Shown here: positions 13,047 to 26,200 of the stretch, one piece after another
Numbering within the stretch: the first letter of the stretch is position 1
Layout: the number at the start of each line of letters is the position of its first letter
NCBI GenBank assembly: GCA_949316495.1
Contig: OX439002.1
Span: 51,056,531 to 51,120,530, forward strand
DNA from: Amphiduros pacificus
Lineage: Eukaryota > Annelida > Polychaeta > Phyllodocida > Hesionidae
Direction of reading: 5' to 3'
Length of the DNA stretch: 64,000 nucleotides
Made by a program: the position numbers and the translations under genes
Notes under the pieces: generated by a model
The model's input: only the letters and a program-made list of their open reading frames with translations
What the model was told of the DNA's origin: nothing
The model's database searches: none

Positions 13047-14230
13047 ATTGCCCCAGTAAAAGTGGATATCTTGGGAAATTCTCATCTTTCTGATTCTAAT
13101 TAAAATTGCTCAAATTTACCATATTCATTTAAAATCACCATGAGATCCTTCTTTAAAAATGGTGCCAAAGCTGCCTTTAAACATGTCTCAATAAAATTGA
13201 GCCAATTCAAAATGGAATTTTGAAAACATTGAATGTGTTATATTTAAATACTTGTTATTTCCAAGTACGCAATCCCTGTATGACTCATGCCAAATCCTGG
13301 CGATATATCAAACACAACTTTGCACATGGATTAAAGATAATAATTATGCAAGGCTTGGAATAAGAGGTTAATATATTTGTACTTGATAGATTACATTTCG
13401 GTCTAATGATGTTGAATACACACGGCGGGAAAATCTATTAGAACTTGCCAGCTATTGTGCAACACACCACACTATTTGCAAAAGTAAATGCTTCATATCA
13501 ATAAAAAACAGACATTTTCTATAACTGTACATGAAATTATTTTATTGTGGATGCTTTAAAATCATTTTATCTTATATAATAACCGTGAGAACCCACACAC
13601 ACTAGTATTGGTCTTTATGGTGCTGACATATTAGATAAGAGAATCTATCAAAGTTTCTGGGCCAATGAAAATTAATGAAAAAGAAATGGCTATTGTGCTG
13701 CCAATGGTTAATTTTTTTTTTTTAAATTACATCATTTTACACATCAAAACAAAATCTGTTTTAATCTACATTGGGCAGATTTTAAAAAATGAAACATTGG
13801 TTGTCATTCATTATTCTCATCATAATTTGTCAATTCAATAATATTTGTGACTATCAAATTTATTTTTTCAATGATTATATCATACGCTTGGTGGCAGTAA
13901 ACCAACACTCTTTCAAGACTCTGCCCATGTTGTGCCTTCAAATTACTCTGATGCACTATGGGTAGCACTCTTATGTGTATTAAACTACTTGACTCATACT
14001 TTGCCCTTTCTCTACCTTTTCTGCCATTTTCAGTTCCTTTCTGTCTTTTTCAAGCTCTGTTTGACATGTTATCCATATTACAACCAAACTCATGGACAAA
14101 TGTGGATCTAGCCCAGAACTTGTTTATTTATGTTCAAGAAGCAGAGGTCCTGATTTCCAAGTGTTAATGTCAGAACTGTTTTTTATCTGATATGATAACT
14201 GTGCATGATGCATGGATTGGATGCTGATGA
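13047..14230. other. Intergenic sequence, no gene seen
   Basis: AT-rich, with a short poly-T run at about 13713. No supported gene or repeat family. Confidence 0.5.
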
Positions 14231-14236
14231 TATCAC

Positions 14237-14310
14237 AGGTGGATGAGATGATGAGCCTGGTCCGGAGGCTGAGAAGAGGATGATGAATGCAGGTCACCAC
14301 ATACATCTGA
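14237..14310 (-). other. Possible terminal exon, unassigned
   Basis: On the minus strand a good acceptor (TTTTTTCTGTATTTTCAG, about 14328-14311) precedes a GC-richer stretch. One frame reads VCGDLHSSSSSQPPDQAHHL and ends at a stop near 14238, which would suit a short last coding exon. No partner exon or family match was found, so this is a weak candidate. It could also be chance. Confidence 0.2.
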
Positions 14311-14948
14311 AAATACAGAAAAAACAAACAGTTTGTTATTATATACTTAACACCATTGTGACCACATCTACAATAAGGCCACATTTCAATAGTAACAGCA
14401 AAGCATCTATATTTTCATACATTAATGTGACCAAATAATGGATGATGGTCACATGAACAATGCTGAAATCAATATGGAGCTTTTTCTGTCACATAGTCAA
14501 TTGTTGACCGCGCATATCTTTTCATACTCAGATAAAGATGCATGGCTTTGCACTTAAATGCATTGACAAGAATGCAGACATTGTCTGATGTTTGAATTCA
14601 AATTGATTAATTTTATGTGCCAGAAGCTTATAGTAAATAAATAATCATAGCACTTTAAAAGTATTCATCATATATAAATAATGTGTTGTATGGCCATTGT
14701 CTGTGAACACCTGCGTGGGATCTGAAGGTCTGATGTGTGGGGATCTGAAGGTCTCCCTTCCAAGATCAATGTCACACTCTACAGTGTTAATACTAAAAAC
14801 ATCATAACATATGGACATTTCTGTTTGATACTGAGCTGCATATACAATTACAAAATCAATATTTTGTACATTTCCTATTGATCACTTTAAGTGGTAAATG
14901 TATAATAAATGTCAATGGATGATCGACTTCTAGGGATTCTCTGTGTCA

Positions 14949-14996
14949 TGACCTCTGGGTGACAGTTGTGACCTTTCCCAGGTCACCCTGAGGTCA
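14949..14996. promoter_or_regulatory. Cluster of nuclear-receptor half-sites with a DR5
   Basis: TGACCT lies at 14949-14954 and 14969-14974, and AGGTCA at 14980-14985 and 14991-14996. The last two form a perfect direct repeat with 5-bp spacing, the classical retinoic-acid-type response element. The preceding pair forms an everted repeat with 5-bp spacing. Four half-sites in 48 bp is striking for AT-rich sequence. Function is inference, and no adjacent gene was recognised. Confidence 0.4.
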
Positions 14997-15805
14997 GGAT
15001 AACCATCATCCTGTCTATCATACCTGAGGGGGACAAACCTCTCGCGCACACACACTCTGGCAGTGGCAGTGGCAGTGTTAAGCTTTGATAGAGTAGAGCA
15101 CAATCGAAGTACACCTGATACTATGTGTTGTGGGTACATTGATCTGTCCACATTCTCTCTGCCAAACTGTCAATCCTCACTAGCAATAGGAACAACATGC
15201 TCGCCTGTCATTCATATCTTCTCACTTCCCCCTGCCCTATGGAACATATCTTCAATATCTCGTCAACAACGTAACATTTTGTAGACCATATTTGTACTCA
15301 ATATTTAGACTCTTTGAAAACGTATTACAGCAATTTCTGCACTAAAGGAAAAAACCCAGAAACATTAACATCTTCACAGAATAGAGGATCTTTGATTCGG
15401 TGCTTACTGTCCTCTTGGCAGGGTAACTGTTCAAGCACATAACGTTGATGTATTGTACCTCTGGACTCCTTTCAGGTCAATTCTCATATAAAATGAATGA
15501 AGCCATGGATCAATGTGCACAGTGCATTCAGCTGATCAACAACTCATGGAGTTAATCATGAATGAAAATCCTTACAACCCTGAAATGTGCCCCCTGGCCT
15601 ATACGTTAGGAACACAAGGGCGAAGTAATCAAAATTCTAATATGGTAATATGATGTAAAGGAAATGTAAAAGGGATATAAAACATTGTTTTTGATATTAT
15701 TTCTTCCATGTTTATTTCAAATTACTCGTTCCTGATTGCTTCATTTGTTTTTTGTTTTTTTGTTTAAACAAAGATTTCTCTCATACATACAAATACACAC
15801 ACACG

Positions 15806-16200
15806 CACACAACTTTAATAATAATAATAATAATAATAATGATAATAATAATGATAATAATGATAATAATAAAACTTGTATAGTGCTGATATGTTCAGAA
15901 ACAATTTCTGAAAAGATGTGTCTTCAGCCTACTTTTGAAAGTACTGACTGTAGGACTACATCTAATGTCAGTAAGGTGCGAATTCCACAACTTAGCAGAG
16001 AAAGCCCTATCCCCAACCGTTTTCAAGTGAGTCCTGGGAGCACTGAGGTAAGTGCTGTCATTTGACCTCAAGTCTCTCACACTCTGCTTTAGCATGGATA
16101 GGTCATGCAGGTAAGGGGGTGCCTTACCATTGAGAGCCTTCCAAGTAGTAAGGAGAATTTTGAAATCAATTCTGGCATGAACCGGGAGCCAATGCAATTC
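15806..16200 (-). mobile_element. LINE 3' end (CR1/L2/Rex-like), truncated
   Basis: A minus-strand frame at 16197-15895 encodes about 100 residues, starting HWLPVHARIDFKILL and passing through KALNGKAPPYL, LRS, PRT.LKT.GDRAFS, LWN and FKSRLKTHLF. This is the conserved C-terminal tail after the reverse transcriptase of CR1/L2-type non-LTR retrotransposons. Just after its stop come GCACTATACAAG and a run of (ATT)n repeats (about 15817-15870), the usual microsatellite 3' end of such LINEs. The upstream reverse transcriptase and endonuclease are absent, as expected from 5' truncation. The tail frame has no internal stop, so the insertion may be fairly young. Confidence 0.88.
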
Positions 16201-16510
16201 CTTCAGTTTCTCTATTTAGAGTAAATATGGTATATATGATGATTCAGAGTAAGAAAATGGGGGCAAAGAAAAGACATGCTCTCATTTAAGGATAATAGAT
16301 GCTCAATATAATAAATATAATAATTTACAACATCCATTAAACAGAGAGAGAGATTTAGGTTTGCAATGATAGAATGGCGTTTACAGAAGGCCAATGTATT
16401 TGTTTATTATACAGGATTTGTGACTTTTTTGATGGGCGAGGATGTTAAGTTTATTCCCCCCATTTTATTTTCACAATTATCATTTATACACAATTCATAT
16501 ATAGAGTTGC

Positions 16511-16825
16511 TTTGGTTTGTTTGGGGTTTTACATCACTTTCAACGTTATTTCAGTCATTTCGTGATGAGACCTACTTGTAGCAGATATAGTGCTGCCTCA
16601 CTGAATTGTCATGTCGCAGGTCCTTAACATGACAACCCACCCAGTCACAGATTTACAAGGACAACTGGTTAACCCTTTGGCACAGGCCTCAGCTCATATG
16701 GAAAATTGTATCATGAGTTCAATCTCGCCATGGCTGGGGATCGAACCCACGACCTTTGGATCACCACAAAGGAACTGGTGCAAGTAAGCTGGCGTTCTAA
16801 CCAACTGCGCCACGGCCTGTGGCCT
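16511..16825 (-). mobile_element. tRNA-derived SINE, same family as 2.5 kb
   Basis: Read on the minus strand, the 5' end AGGCCACAGGCCGTGGCGCA and box A GCGCAGTTGGTTAGAACGCC are followed by box B at about 16750-16740 (GGTTCGATCCC-like). A body matching the plus-strand copy at 2546-2858 comes next, and the tail is GTAAAACCCCAAACAAACCA. It abuts the stop codon of the KH-domain fragment on the same strand. Confidence 0.85.
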
Positions 16826-17200
16826 TATATACAGTTGCAACCAAGAACATGTTTCAAAATGTCATGTGTATTGTTCGTGGACTTCGGCTGACTCCATGAT
16901 GTGCTGGACTTCACACAGTGGCCAATGTCAGTCTTTGCCTTCTCGATCACCTCCTTAGTCCCGCGGATATATGCTATCTTCACCAGATTTCCATCGTGGA
17001 CAGCATTTTTCAATATTATTTTACTAGTATGCGTGTCTTTCTCCATTTTTTGCACAACGGATCCGTCTTTACCAATAATTCTTCCGCCAGCTTCCTTAGG
17101 GAGAACCATCACCTCTTCTGTTGCCTGTTTTTTTCTTGGCAGGTTTAACCGCCTTCTGGTCAACTTTATCCTTGATCACAAGAATTCTACAGTAGATTTG
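16825..17200 (-). pseudogene. KH-domain protein fragment, probably broken
   Basis: A minus-strand frame of about 110 codons encodes a type I KH RNA-binding domain: EEVMVLPKEAGGRIIGKDGS, then VVQKMEKDTHTSKIIL and VKIAYIRGTKEVIEKAKTDI. GRIIGKDG carries the GxxG loop that contacts RNA. Upstream, a lysine-rich stretch (VIKDKVDQKAVKPAKKK) continues in a different frame. The switch falls at a run of seven A on the minus strand (T at 17128-17134), so either the copy is frameshifted or the base count there is an assembly error. It ends at a stop directly beside a SINE. No flanking exons or clear splice acceptor were found. It is either a retrocopy or relic, or one exon of an undetected gene. The parent family is unassigned beyond KH. 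Confidence 0.5.
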
Positions 17201-17229
17201 AAGGCCTATGCATGTGTTTTATAACATGC

Positions 17230-18885
17230 CTATTAGTACCTTCATTACAATATCAAGAAATTCCAAAACCTGGGCATTTCCAATGTTGGTTATTGCCTGA
17301 CTTTTAAAACAAGAATCCAATCCAATGTTCAATGTCCAGATATTGGGGCGGCAATAAAATTATTTGATAAATATATACACATAAACGCAGCCTCCATATA
17401 AATGATTTAGTATTTTTGGAAATATTTGGAGATAATCCCTGATTAGAAATGTGTTGATCTGATAATCCATACCGTATGATTGGCCTGAATGAGACCTGAT
17501 ATTAGCAGTTCATATATAATGTATGAACTGGGAACAGCATAGCACCACATCCTCAACACAACAATAATAAATCAGCTGTCAATCCTAATAACAGTCTCCT
17601 AATAATATTTTCCATTTTTCTTCTCGATACATATCACAACATAAAGCTATGTGCACATTGGTTAATAGTTGTCTGTCCCAGAATTGTAAGCTTTATTGAG
17701 TTACACTGTATTCTCTTCCAAGATCAGTGGCTTGGCAGGAAGCGGATCACTACAATTATTAACCAAGCCCATTTTTCCTCTTTCTTTCAGGACAACTTTC
17801 CAATCACCACTCTGAGCCAACTACAGCTCAATCCTGCCCATCCAATACACTTGTGAACCGGCCAAAATAAATACACTTGCCCTTTCTTCACACTCCTCTG
17901 TTGCAATCTTCTGATCTTATCCTTTTACATTATTCATCAATTTTTTTATACTATGCTATATCAGTTTTCTAAAATAATTGTTCTAGAATAGCCCTAGGTT
18001 TCACATTGCACCCAATCATAGTATTTGTTGCAGACTTAAATAAAAAAACATAGGCCAATGCTGGTATGAAAGCTCCAAAGATTAGTTTACTTCTGAAATC
18101 CCATATTATTTCCTGTGTATGCAGAATACCGTACTGTAATTATTACTCTAAATGAGGAAAGATTATTTTTAGCCAAAGTGCAAATCTGGAACAAATAATT
18201 TGGACAATTTATTCAAACATACCCTTATCCAGGATTTAACAATAATGCTTAAAATGTAAAATTGAGGGATATATCTAATTATAACTTTAAAAAGAGAAAT
18301 GTTTCAAAATCTTATTAACAATTATAATCTTTATCCAATGCATGGATTTATCAAGCTTAACCTAAACAATGGTTATCTGATTTTGATCAATGTACTTTTC
18401 GTATCAAGAATATAGCAGTTTTATTTGTTCATCACATGTGGTAATTTGAAATGTAATATTGCAGAAAGATCAAGTTTAAAGTCAATTCACAATATGTTGA
18501 CTACAGATAAATATATTAGACTACTGCAATGGGGCCGATGGACAGAGATATTCAATATTGATGTGCTGCAAGACAAGAAAGCTTTTCTTCTGCAGCAAAA
18601 TTTAATATATTGTCTAAAGATAGAACCCTAAAGAATAAATTAATTGTAATTAATGATTATATAGCTAAAATGTTATCCCATCTTTTCTGACATTGTGATA
18701 TTAATCAGAGAGATGATATTACCTTGTTGGATGCAATAAATTTCTAGAAATGGCTGGAAAGCTGGCAGAATTTGTTGTACTTTGTCATTTTTTTCTGAGG
18801 CTCGACAAGAGAATTTTGAACCAAAAACTAATTTAAATCAGGTCAAATGGATAAAATGAATAAAAATATCAATTATTACAAAAAA
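17230..18885. other. Intergenic sequence, no gene seen
   Basis: AT-rich without supported coding sequence or recognisable repeat. Confidence 0.5.
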
Positions 18886-18889
18886 TAAT

Positions 18890-19018
18890 TTCAAACACAA
18901 GCATGACCTAACATGACCACAAACACAAGCATGACCTAATATGACCACAAACACAAGCATGACCTAACATGGCAAGCACGACTTAACATGGCCACAAGCA
19001 TGACCTAACATGACCATT
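18890..19018. repeat. Short tandem repeat, about 27-bp unit
   Basis: Roughly four to five diverged copies of ACACAAGCATGACCTAACAT plus GACCACA. The later copies are shortened (GCACGACTTAACATGGCCAC). No coding role is apparent. Confidence 0.85.
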
Positions 19019-19309
19019 TAGTCACATCTTATTAAATATTCTAAACCACACACACATATTCACACACTCACACACATAAATAATGCCGGTTTCTGACTGC
19101 AATATAATACAATGGTTTCCATTGATTAAGGTGTCAAATATGGAAATGCATTAGTAAGTCAATATCTTCAACAATGTTGACTACAATGATATGAAGAACG
19201 GACAATTCAACAAAGCTTACATTTAATATTCCTTTTAGATACAATATTCAATAAGTATAAGACATACAATGCCAATTATGACACTATATACGTCAGGAGC
19301 ACTGCAATA

Positions 19310-19378
19310 CCCTCAGCCTGGCGCTGATTACTTCAGGGGCTGAGGGTAAAAAGGCTCATAAGGGATGATAACAGCCAA
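19310..19378. repeat. Dispersed inverted-repeat element end
   Basis: It contains a short hairpin (CCTCAGCC ... GGGGCTGAGG, about 19311-19347) followed by GGTAAAAAGGCTCATAAGGG and ATGATAACAGCC. The last part resembles the arm ends of the foldback element at 55.05-55.75 kb (CATAAAAAGGTTCATCAGGG, ATGGTAACAGTCC) and the fragment at 60.41-60.47 kb, so it is likely a decayed relative. Confidence 0.5.
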
Positions 19379-19379
19379 A

Positions 19380-20485
19380 ATGAAAACTGGAAATTTCCAT
19401 TTTCCTTTTCATATGTTAACAGACAAGTCTTGCACCAAGACCAGTGACTTTTTTCCTGTATGCATAAAGAAAGTTCCCTTTCTTGTTCACTTCCAAGCCA
19501 TTTTCTTTTGCTCATATATTATTCAATGCAACTCAGCCATGAAGCAGACCATATACCACAGAATAACACATATCTCATTGATGTCACTCAAAAAAGATCT
19601 AGACATGTCTTGCCAAATTTCTTCTGAAATTGTGCCAAATTATCTTTGCCAAGAACCCGACACTGACCAGGAGGGCCAGAGAGAGCATATGGATTACATG
19701 TAGCTTGCATGTTAAACCACCGGCAAGACGCTGTGTATAAACACCAAACATGGCAAATGCCCCCAATCTCTGGGATATAGCATGCAAAACTACAGAATTC
19801 CTACAATATATTATTTACACTTTAGTTAATTATGACTTTCTGCCTTTTTTATATGCCAGTACATCAGTCATATTTCTGAGTTATTTTAACGTCTTGAAGT
19901 TGACTGCCTCAAGATGGTCATGACTGCCCTCTGGTGACAACATTAAAATTCATCCCAAAAATATAAAACAAATAGTATAAAATATAACTCACAAGTAGTA
20001 TGCATTTTCAATATAAATATAAAAAGAAAACACCAAAAAGGTGAAATCTTACACACCAGTATTTTACATGCTATAACAAGGAAAATATTACTCATTTTAA
20101 TTAATGTCATTTTATAAATATATTTTGTTCTGTGTAATTGTGATGTGCTTCAATTTAGCTTGCAATAATAAAAGGAAGTAATTTTTAAAAAAAGTTTTGT
20201 ACAAGCCAGTTAATACTGCATTAAATGATGAGACCTGGATGAAAAAACACACCTTCAGCTGGAACTACAATAATGACGTCTAATTAAAATGCCCCCACAA
20301 TTGATTTCTTGCTCATGAATAGATAGCACAAAGATATATGCCAAAAACTTTCCTCAAGACAAATATAAATTCCATCCATTTGCACAATGCTCTCATTGAT
20401 CCAATTCTAGTCTCCTATTCCACCAACTTGTGTTATGGATTCTTTACCACATGAAAAAGGCATCATAATTCAAGATACAATACCT
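19380..20485. other. Intergenic sequence, no gene seen
   Basis: AT-rich. A 112-codon plus-strand frame at 19365-19703 has no recognisable domain and no codon pattern that persuades me. Confidence 0.45.
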
Positions 20486-20489
20486 GACA

Positions 20490-20624
<135 letters not shown>

Positions 20625-20689
20625 CAAATTAAAAGATGGGCTAATATAAGCTTGAATTACATATTAAAGTAAAGAAACTGATCTTTATG

Positions 20690-21235
<546 letters not shown>

Positions 21236-21238
21236 TAA

Positions 21239-21672
21239 TACCGCTGATCCCGTTCTACTATCGGTCCTACTGCTGATCCCGTTCTACTACTGGTCCTACT
21301 GCTGATCCCGTTCTACTACTGGTCCTACTGCTGATCCCGTTCTACTACTGGTCCAACTGCTGATCCCGTTCTACTACTGCTGATCCCATTCTGCTACTGG
21401 TGCTACTGCTGATCCCATTCTACTACTGTCCTACCGCTGATCCTTTTCTATTACCGGTCCTACCGCTGATCCCGTTCTACTACTGTGCTACCGCTGATCC
21501 CGTTCTATTACCCGTCCTACTGCTGATCCCGTTCTACTACTGTCCTACCGCTGATCCCATTCTACTACCGGTCCTACCGCTGATCCCATTCTACTACCGG
21601 TCCTACCGCTGATCCCATTCTACTACCGGTCCTACCGCTGATCCCATTCTACTACCGGTCCTACTGCTGATC
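21239..21672. repeat. 29-bp minisatellite, about 15 units
   Basis: The unit is near CTGCTGATCCCGTTCTACTA plus CTGGTCCTA. Variants include CCATTC for CCGTTC, and the shortened unit near 21365-21390. The right block is homogenised as TACCGGTCCTACCGCTGATC. No gene. Confidence 0.93.
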
Positions 21673-21679
21673 ACTGAAG

Positions 21680-22280
21680 CACATACTTTTTTCATAACAC
21701 TCCAAATTTTTCCAAAAAATAACTTCTTATATCCCGACAAATCTTCAAATGTGCCCATTATCCAAACTTCCCAATATCTTTTCTTGATTGTTTCACAAGT
21801 ACTTCATTACTTCTTTTTAAATGGCTACTTTGGGACTAAAACAATCGTCTTATAATCACACTTCTGAAGATCTTTGGAGATATCATTACATAATAATGGT
21901 CAGTATCATTTAGCAGTTTATATTAAATATCTAAACACCTCCCTGCTTGTTTTCCAATCTAAACCCAAATCCACTTATATTGAATACATATAGTATGGCC
22001 CTAATCCAGATCTTAGAGGCAGGTCTGTTTGGCTGATCCTGTGTCTTTGATTCTTTATTCAAGGTGAAGCAAGGATCATGGCTTTCATGCCATGCAAAGG
22101 GATTACACAAAGTAGAGTAATGTCTTTGGCTTTGCTGTGTGAGTCTCACCGCAGTGGCATGATTCAACACAGGCATGTCTGGACATGACACCGATAATAT
22201 CAATGAACCAAACTGCTTCAAGGGCTTACTTTAACATCTCCTTTAAATATGATTCATTGGGGAATTCAGCTTGAACTTTT
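21680..22280. other. Intergenic sequence, no gene seen
   Basis: No supported feature. A 96-codon minus-strand frame at 21931-22221 has no recognisable domain. Confidence 0.45.
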
Positions 22281-22289
22281 CATGGATAA

Positions 22290-22935
22290 CAGTCTTCCCG
22301 ATAACCGCCGGACCGCCGGTCCTGACCGATATTTTTTGCCAAGGTCCGGCATATTTTCCGCCGTTGTCGGACCTCGTGTCCGACATGTATTTCTGTGAAA
22401 ATTCTAACTTTTCTCAAAATTTATCCCTCGACAACAAGATCGGCAGTCATTTTAAAAGTAAAACGTAAATACGAAATGTCAGGGATCCATCATTGTGCAA
22501 TGTATTAATATTTCAATGGGAATGAATACACTGTGGTGGCGCTCCATCGTTTTCGCACCAAAAAGTAAGAGCCTGTCCCCGTCACTTCCGGTTTTCAGAA
22601 TGGCGACCTCGTGTCTTATATACATATTTTTAGCATCGTTAAACTCACATTTTCTCTGATATGTGCATAATTTAAACTTATTAAACGAAGGCGGACTATT
22701 GCTGACACGTGTCAGAATATTTCTATGCGTATAACAAAGCAAATTTTTAATTATATCGCCGTTTGGGAAGCTTGTTCCTTGCACGGTATGTGCGTAGTTT
22801 GTTTACTTTTCACGCTGAAATCGTCTATTATTCTTTCTTTTTTTCGGTCCGATAAAAATGCTTTCGGTCCGGCAAAAAGGTCAACTTTGCCGGACCGAAT
22901 GTCCGTTGAACGTCTGGCGACTATCGGGAAGACTG
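22290..22935. mobile_element. Chimeric MITE with 14-bp inverted ends
   Basis: The termini are perfect inverted repeats: CAGTCTTCCCGATA at 22290-22303 and TATCGGGAAGACTG at 22922-22935. GGATAA lies on both outer sides (22284-22289 and 22936-22941), a 6-bp target duplication. Second-layer GC-rich arms contain GGACCG/CGGTCC motifs. The interior (about 22452-22617) matches a module of the ACTCGTGTATAAGACGA family, compare 28.62-28.75 kb. A 6-bp duplication and CAG start suggest a hAT-like group, but that is inference. No transposase is present. Confidence 0.75.
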
Positions 22936-23074
22936 GGATAATAATGATGCATTTTAAAATTATAGCATTTTATTATTTAAAAAAATTTGTTTCCTCTATG
23001 ATGATTTATTGTAAATTTCATCAAATATAACTGCATAATATTTTAATTATTTATGACAAGGTTATGGCCTCACA

Positions 23075-23235
23075 TGCAGAGAACATCCTGATCCTCATCA
23101 GTGAATATAAAATGGTCCTTTCAGCTCAGGGCATCACACACAGAGAATATCCTGATCCTCATCAGTGAATATAAAATGGTCCTCTCAGCCCAATATATAT
23201 ATATATATATCCTGATTCTTATCAGTGCCTTGAGT
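23075..23235. repeat. Tandem repeat, about 66-bp unit, 2.5 copies
   Basis: Copies begin GAGAACATCCTGATCCTCAT and continue with CAGTGAATATAAAATGGTCC. The third copy is partial and split by a short (AT)n run at about 23191-23208. Confidence 0.85.
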
Positions 23236-23239
23236 GTCA

Positions 23240-26200
23240 CAAGTTTCACTATTATCTGTGTTCCTGGTTTTGTTTTGGTTTCACATGTCAACATGATAGT
23301 TAAGATAAGAAATGAAATAGGTGAAATATCAACAAGCATTTCTGTACCAAATATCTCTTGAAGTATCAGAGAAAGTATCCTATTTGACACTCAAGGATCT
23401 TTTGATCGTTTGATAATGCCACCAGGATGCCATTTTGGACCCAGTCACTATGCTCAAGTCCCTCACAACAACGACAATATTTATTATTGATTTTATTCTG
23501 CTGTAGATTATATTTGACATTGAACATATAAAATTCCTTTCGCAGTGAGTACAATGAGTTGGCTGAAGCTACACAAAGCCAGACAGACACAAAATCACAC
23601 TTTATGCCAAGTTTAAGTGCTTGTTTTTTTGTGTTCAAGATGCAATTCTTGATACAAAATGAATTAAAAACATACAAAAATCCATAACATCTCAGTGTTT
23701 AACATTGACAATGAGTCCATAGTGTTTCCCTCCCACATATGTTAGATTATTTCACTTTTGTTTTTTCTAAACAATTTTAGATTGCAAACGTTTTTTTAAA
23801 GTAAAATTTGGATCATTTTCTCACCTCAGAATGTTTATTTCTCCATTGTCTTATAAAATGAAGACCCAAAATAAAAGGAATTTCACCCTTGCTTGAATTA
23901 CATCATTTCTTGTCTTTTTTGGCAAAGGCCTGATCTTACTTTGAACTTCAAAGCGAATTTTGTGTGGTCTCGCCACATAAAACACATAAAAAAAATCATG
24001 GTTTCAGAATGTTTCAAGCTAGCTGTGAATTTAAAGGCTTCAAAGTTAGGAGCATTGCAACATGTTATGCTGTTATGTTGGATCAAGCAGGCCACAGAGT
24101 GTAGTCAAACACCATCGACTACAGCCCTGCTGATGTTTGAGCTGTAGATATAGTCGCTGATCAATATATGCAAATAATGCATGGCCCATATCACTTTGCA
24201 GTCTTGACACTGAGAGCCAAAGAAAAGATGCAATAATTCAATACTTTTGCTCAGTATGTATTTACAGAGCAATACAAAACTTTCTCTTTCTCAAATCATA
24301 TTGACAGCTACTCGTGGAAATTGACATTTTAAAGTGCAAAGTAGTTTGAAATTTTAATTACCTGATAACTTAGTATTTCTGAATTTTGTGAGTCCCTTTG
24401 TCATTTATTTAATGTACTTTACAAGATTGCAGATATGGTTGATAATAGAAGTTGAGATCATTTGGAGCATCATTACTCTATAAATAACAATGTAATTTGG
24501 AGAGGGGTGATTTTGAATTTGATAGCCAGCGAGAATCCAAATCTCAAAATACTGAGGAGTTCTCATGCCACAAGAACTCCAACATTAAATGTTAATTGGC
24601 AATCCACATGAGACAAAAGAAACTGTTCCCGACACATTCTGTGAATCCTAATTATGTCTTAATTGGTAACACTATGCTTCCGTGAAAAATAATAATGTAT
24701 CATATACTCAATTATTCTGAATCTAAAATTACACTTTCCATTTTATGGCAGTTTTGTTGCTAGTTATCTAATGGCAAAATCTCTCACTTGGAAGTGGACA
24801 GTGATTATGACAAACATATCAAAACAAGATACCTTGTGACACTGTCAAAGGAAGCACTTGATAACTTTCTTTGTTGGCATTAAAGGCTGTAGAAAGAGTT
24901 ACAACCATCTGACCTAATGACATACTTTTATTAATGTAAGCTGCTTGGTGAAGTGAATTGGGCTGGCATTCTATTGACTCAGCTAATTCAAGAAGTGTGT
25001 ATAAATCCTACATATCCTTTACACACATGCCACTTTAAGTGTCATAAACATCTTGTTAACAAATGGTTCTTGGTTATGGTCACAGTTGCATAGCAATCAT
25101 AAAAAATATCAAAGGAGTATTCCCCTATTTAGCACCTGCTTTTACACAGTTTTGATGGTGATGATGGTCATGTGACTGTATTTGATCATAAGTATGATAT
25201 TCTGTATAAATCTTGAACCTTCCAAACTTTTCAGATATGTTTTGACCTCAAAGTTCTAAAACTTTTGACATGACCAAGTTGCTCAACAATTTGACATCTT
25301 TTCAAGAAAATTATTAACTTCACAAATTCTGACCCCTGGTAAAAAATTTCTGTATTTTTTTAAAATTCCATTTTGTTATCTTTTAATAATTGTTAAATCC
25401 ATTAATTACATTTCTCATAATTCATTATTGATAGTAACTAAAAATTAATTTTAATAATACAAACATCTTTATTTGATATTCTAAAATTTCCATTGAAAAA
25501 CATCTTTATTTGTGCTTTTATTAATATTAAAAAAAATATCTATTCCAAATATAATTAATATTATGATAAACATGAAAATGTCATGCTTGACACAACAGAC
25601 AACTCAACAGACATGACGAATAAACTGAAAGGCACTGAAATATATGTTTTTATCAAAACTGCACTCTGCAATCGGTTTGGTCTAATACAGACCAGTATGC
25701 ACTGAACAATAACAAGCACATATCATACACCAAAGATCTGGCTGATATGCATGTTACCAGCTTGCCAAATAATCATTTATGTCATAACTTACAGGTATAA
25801 ATGTTTAAAATTTTGACAAACATGGTAAATGAATAATCAATTTATTTTTCACTTGATCTTTTAACTTTGTGCTCAAATAAGGTAATAATGGCGAAATAAG
25901 ATATTTCCGTGAGGAGGGGGCCTCAAACTCAAGTCAAAAGAAATTTCAGAGAATAAATATAATCAAAAGTTAGAATTAATGGCCATATGGGTAATAACAA
26001 GTAAATAATGATATTCTGGTAAAGATAAAGGAATTCAGTTTCTTTAAATGCTGTATATATGTGAGAAATGTCATCTCTTCCCATGGTTTGCACAAGACAC
26101 CCATTCCCAGGTGTCTATACCGTGTTCAAACTCATACATTTAATTCTCAGTCAGACGGAACAAAAATGTTTATCCAGTATTAGAGCTTGTATATCTGGCA

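Noticed and set aside
14930-15151. 73-codon minus-strand frame with RQDDGYPDLRVTWERSQLSP
   Set aside because: The peptide looks protein-like but has no domain, no splice partners and overlaps the AGGTCA cluster; not enough to call an exon.
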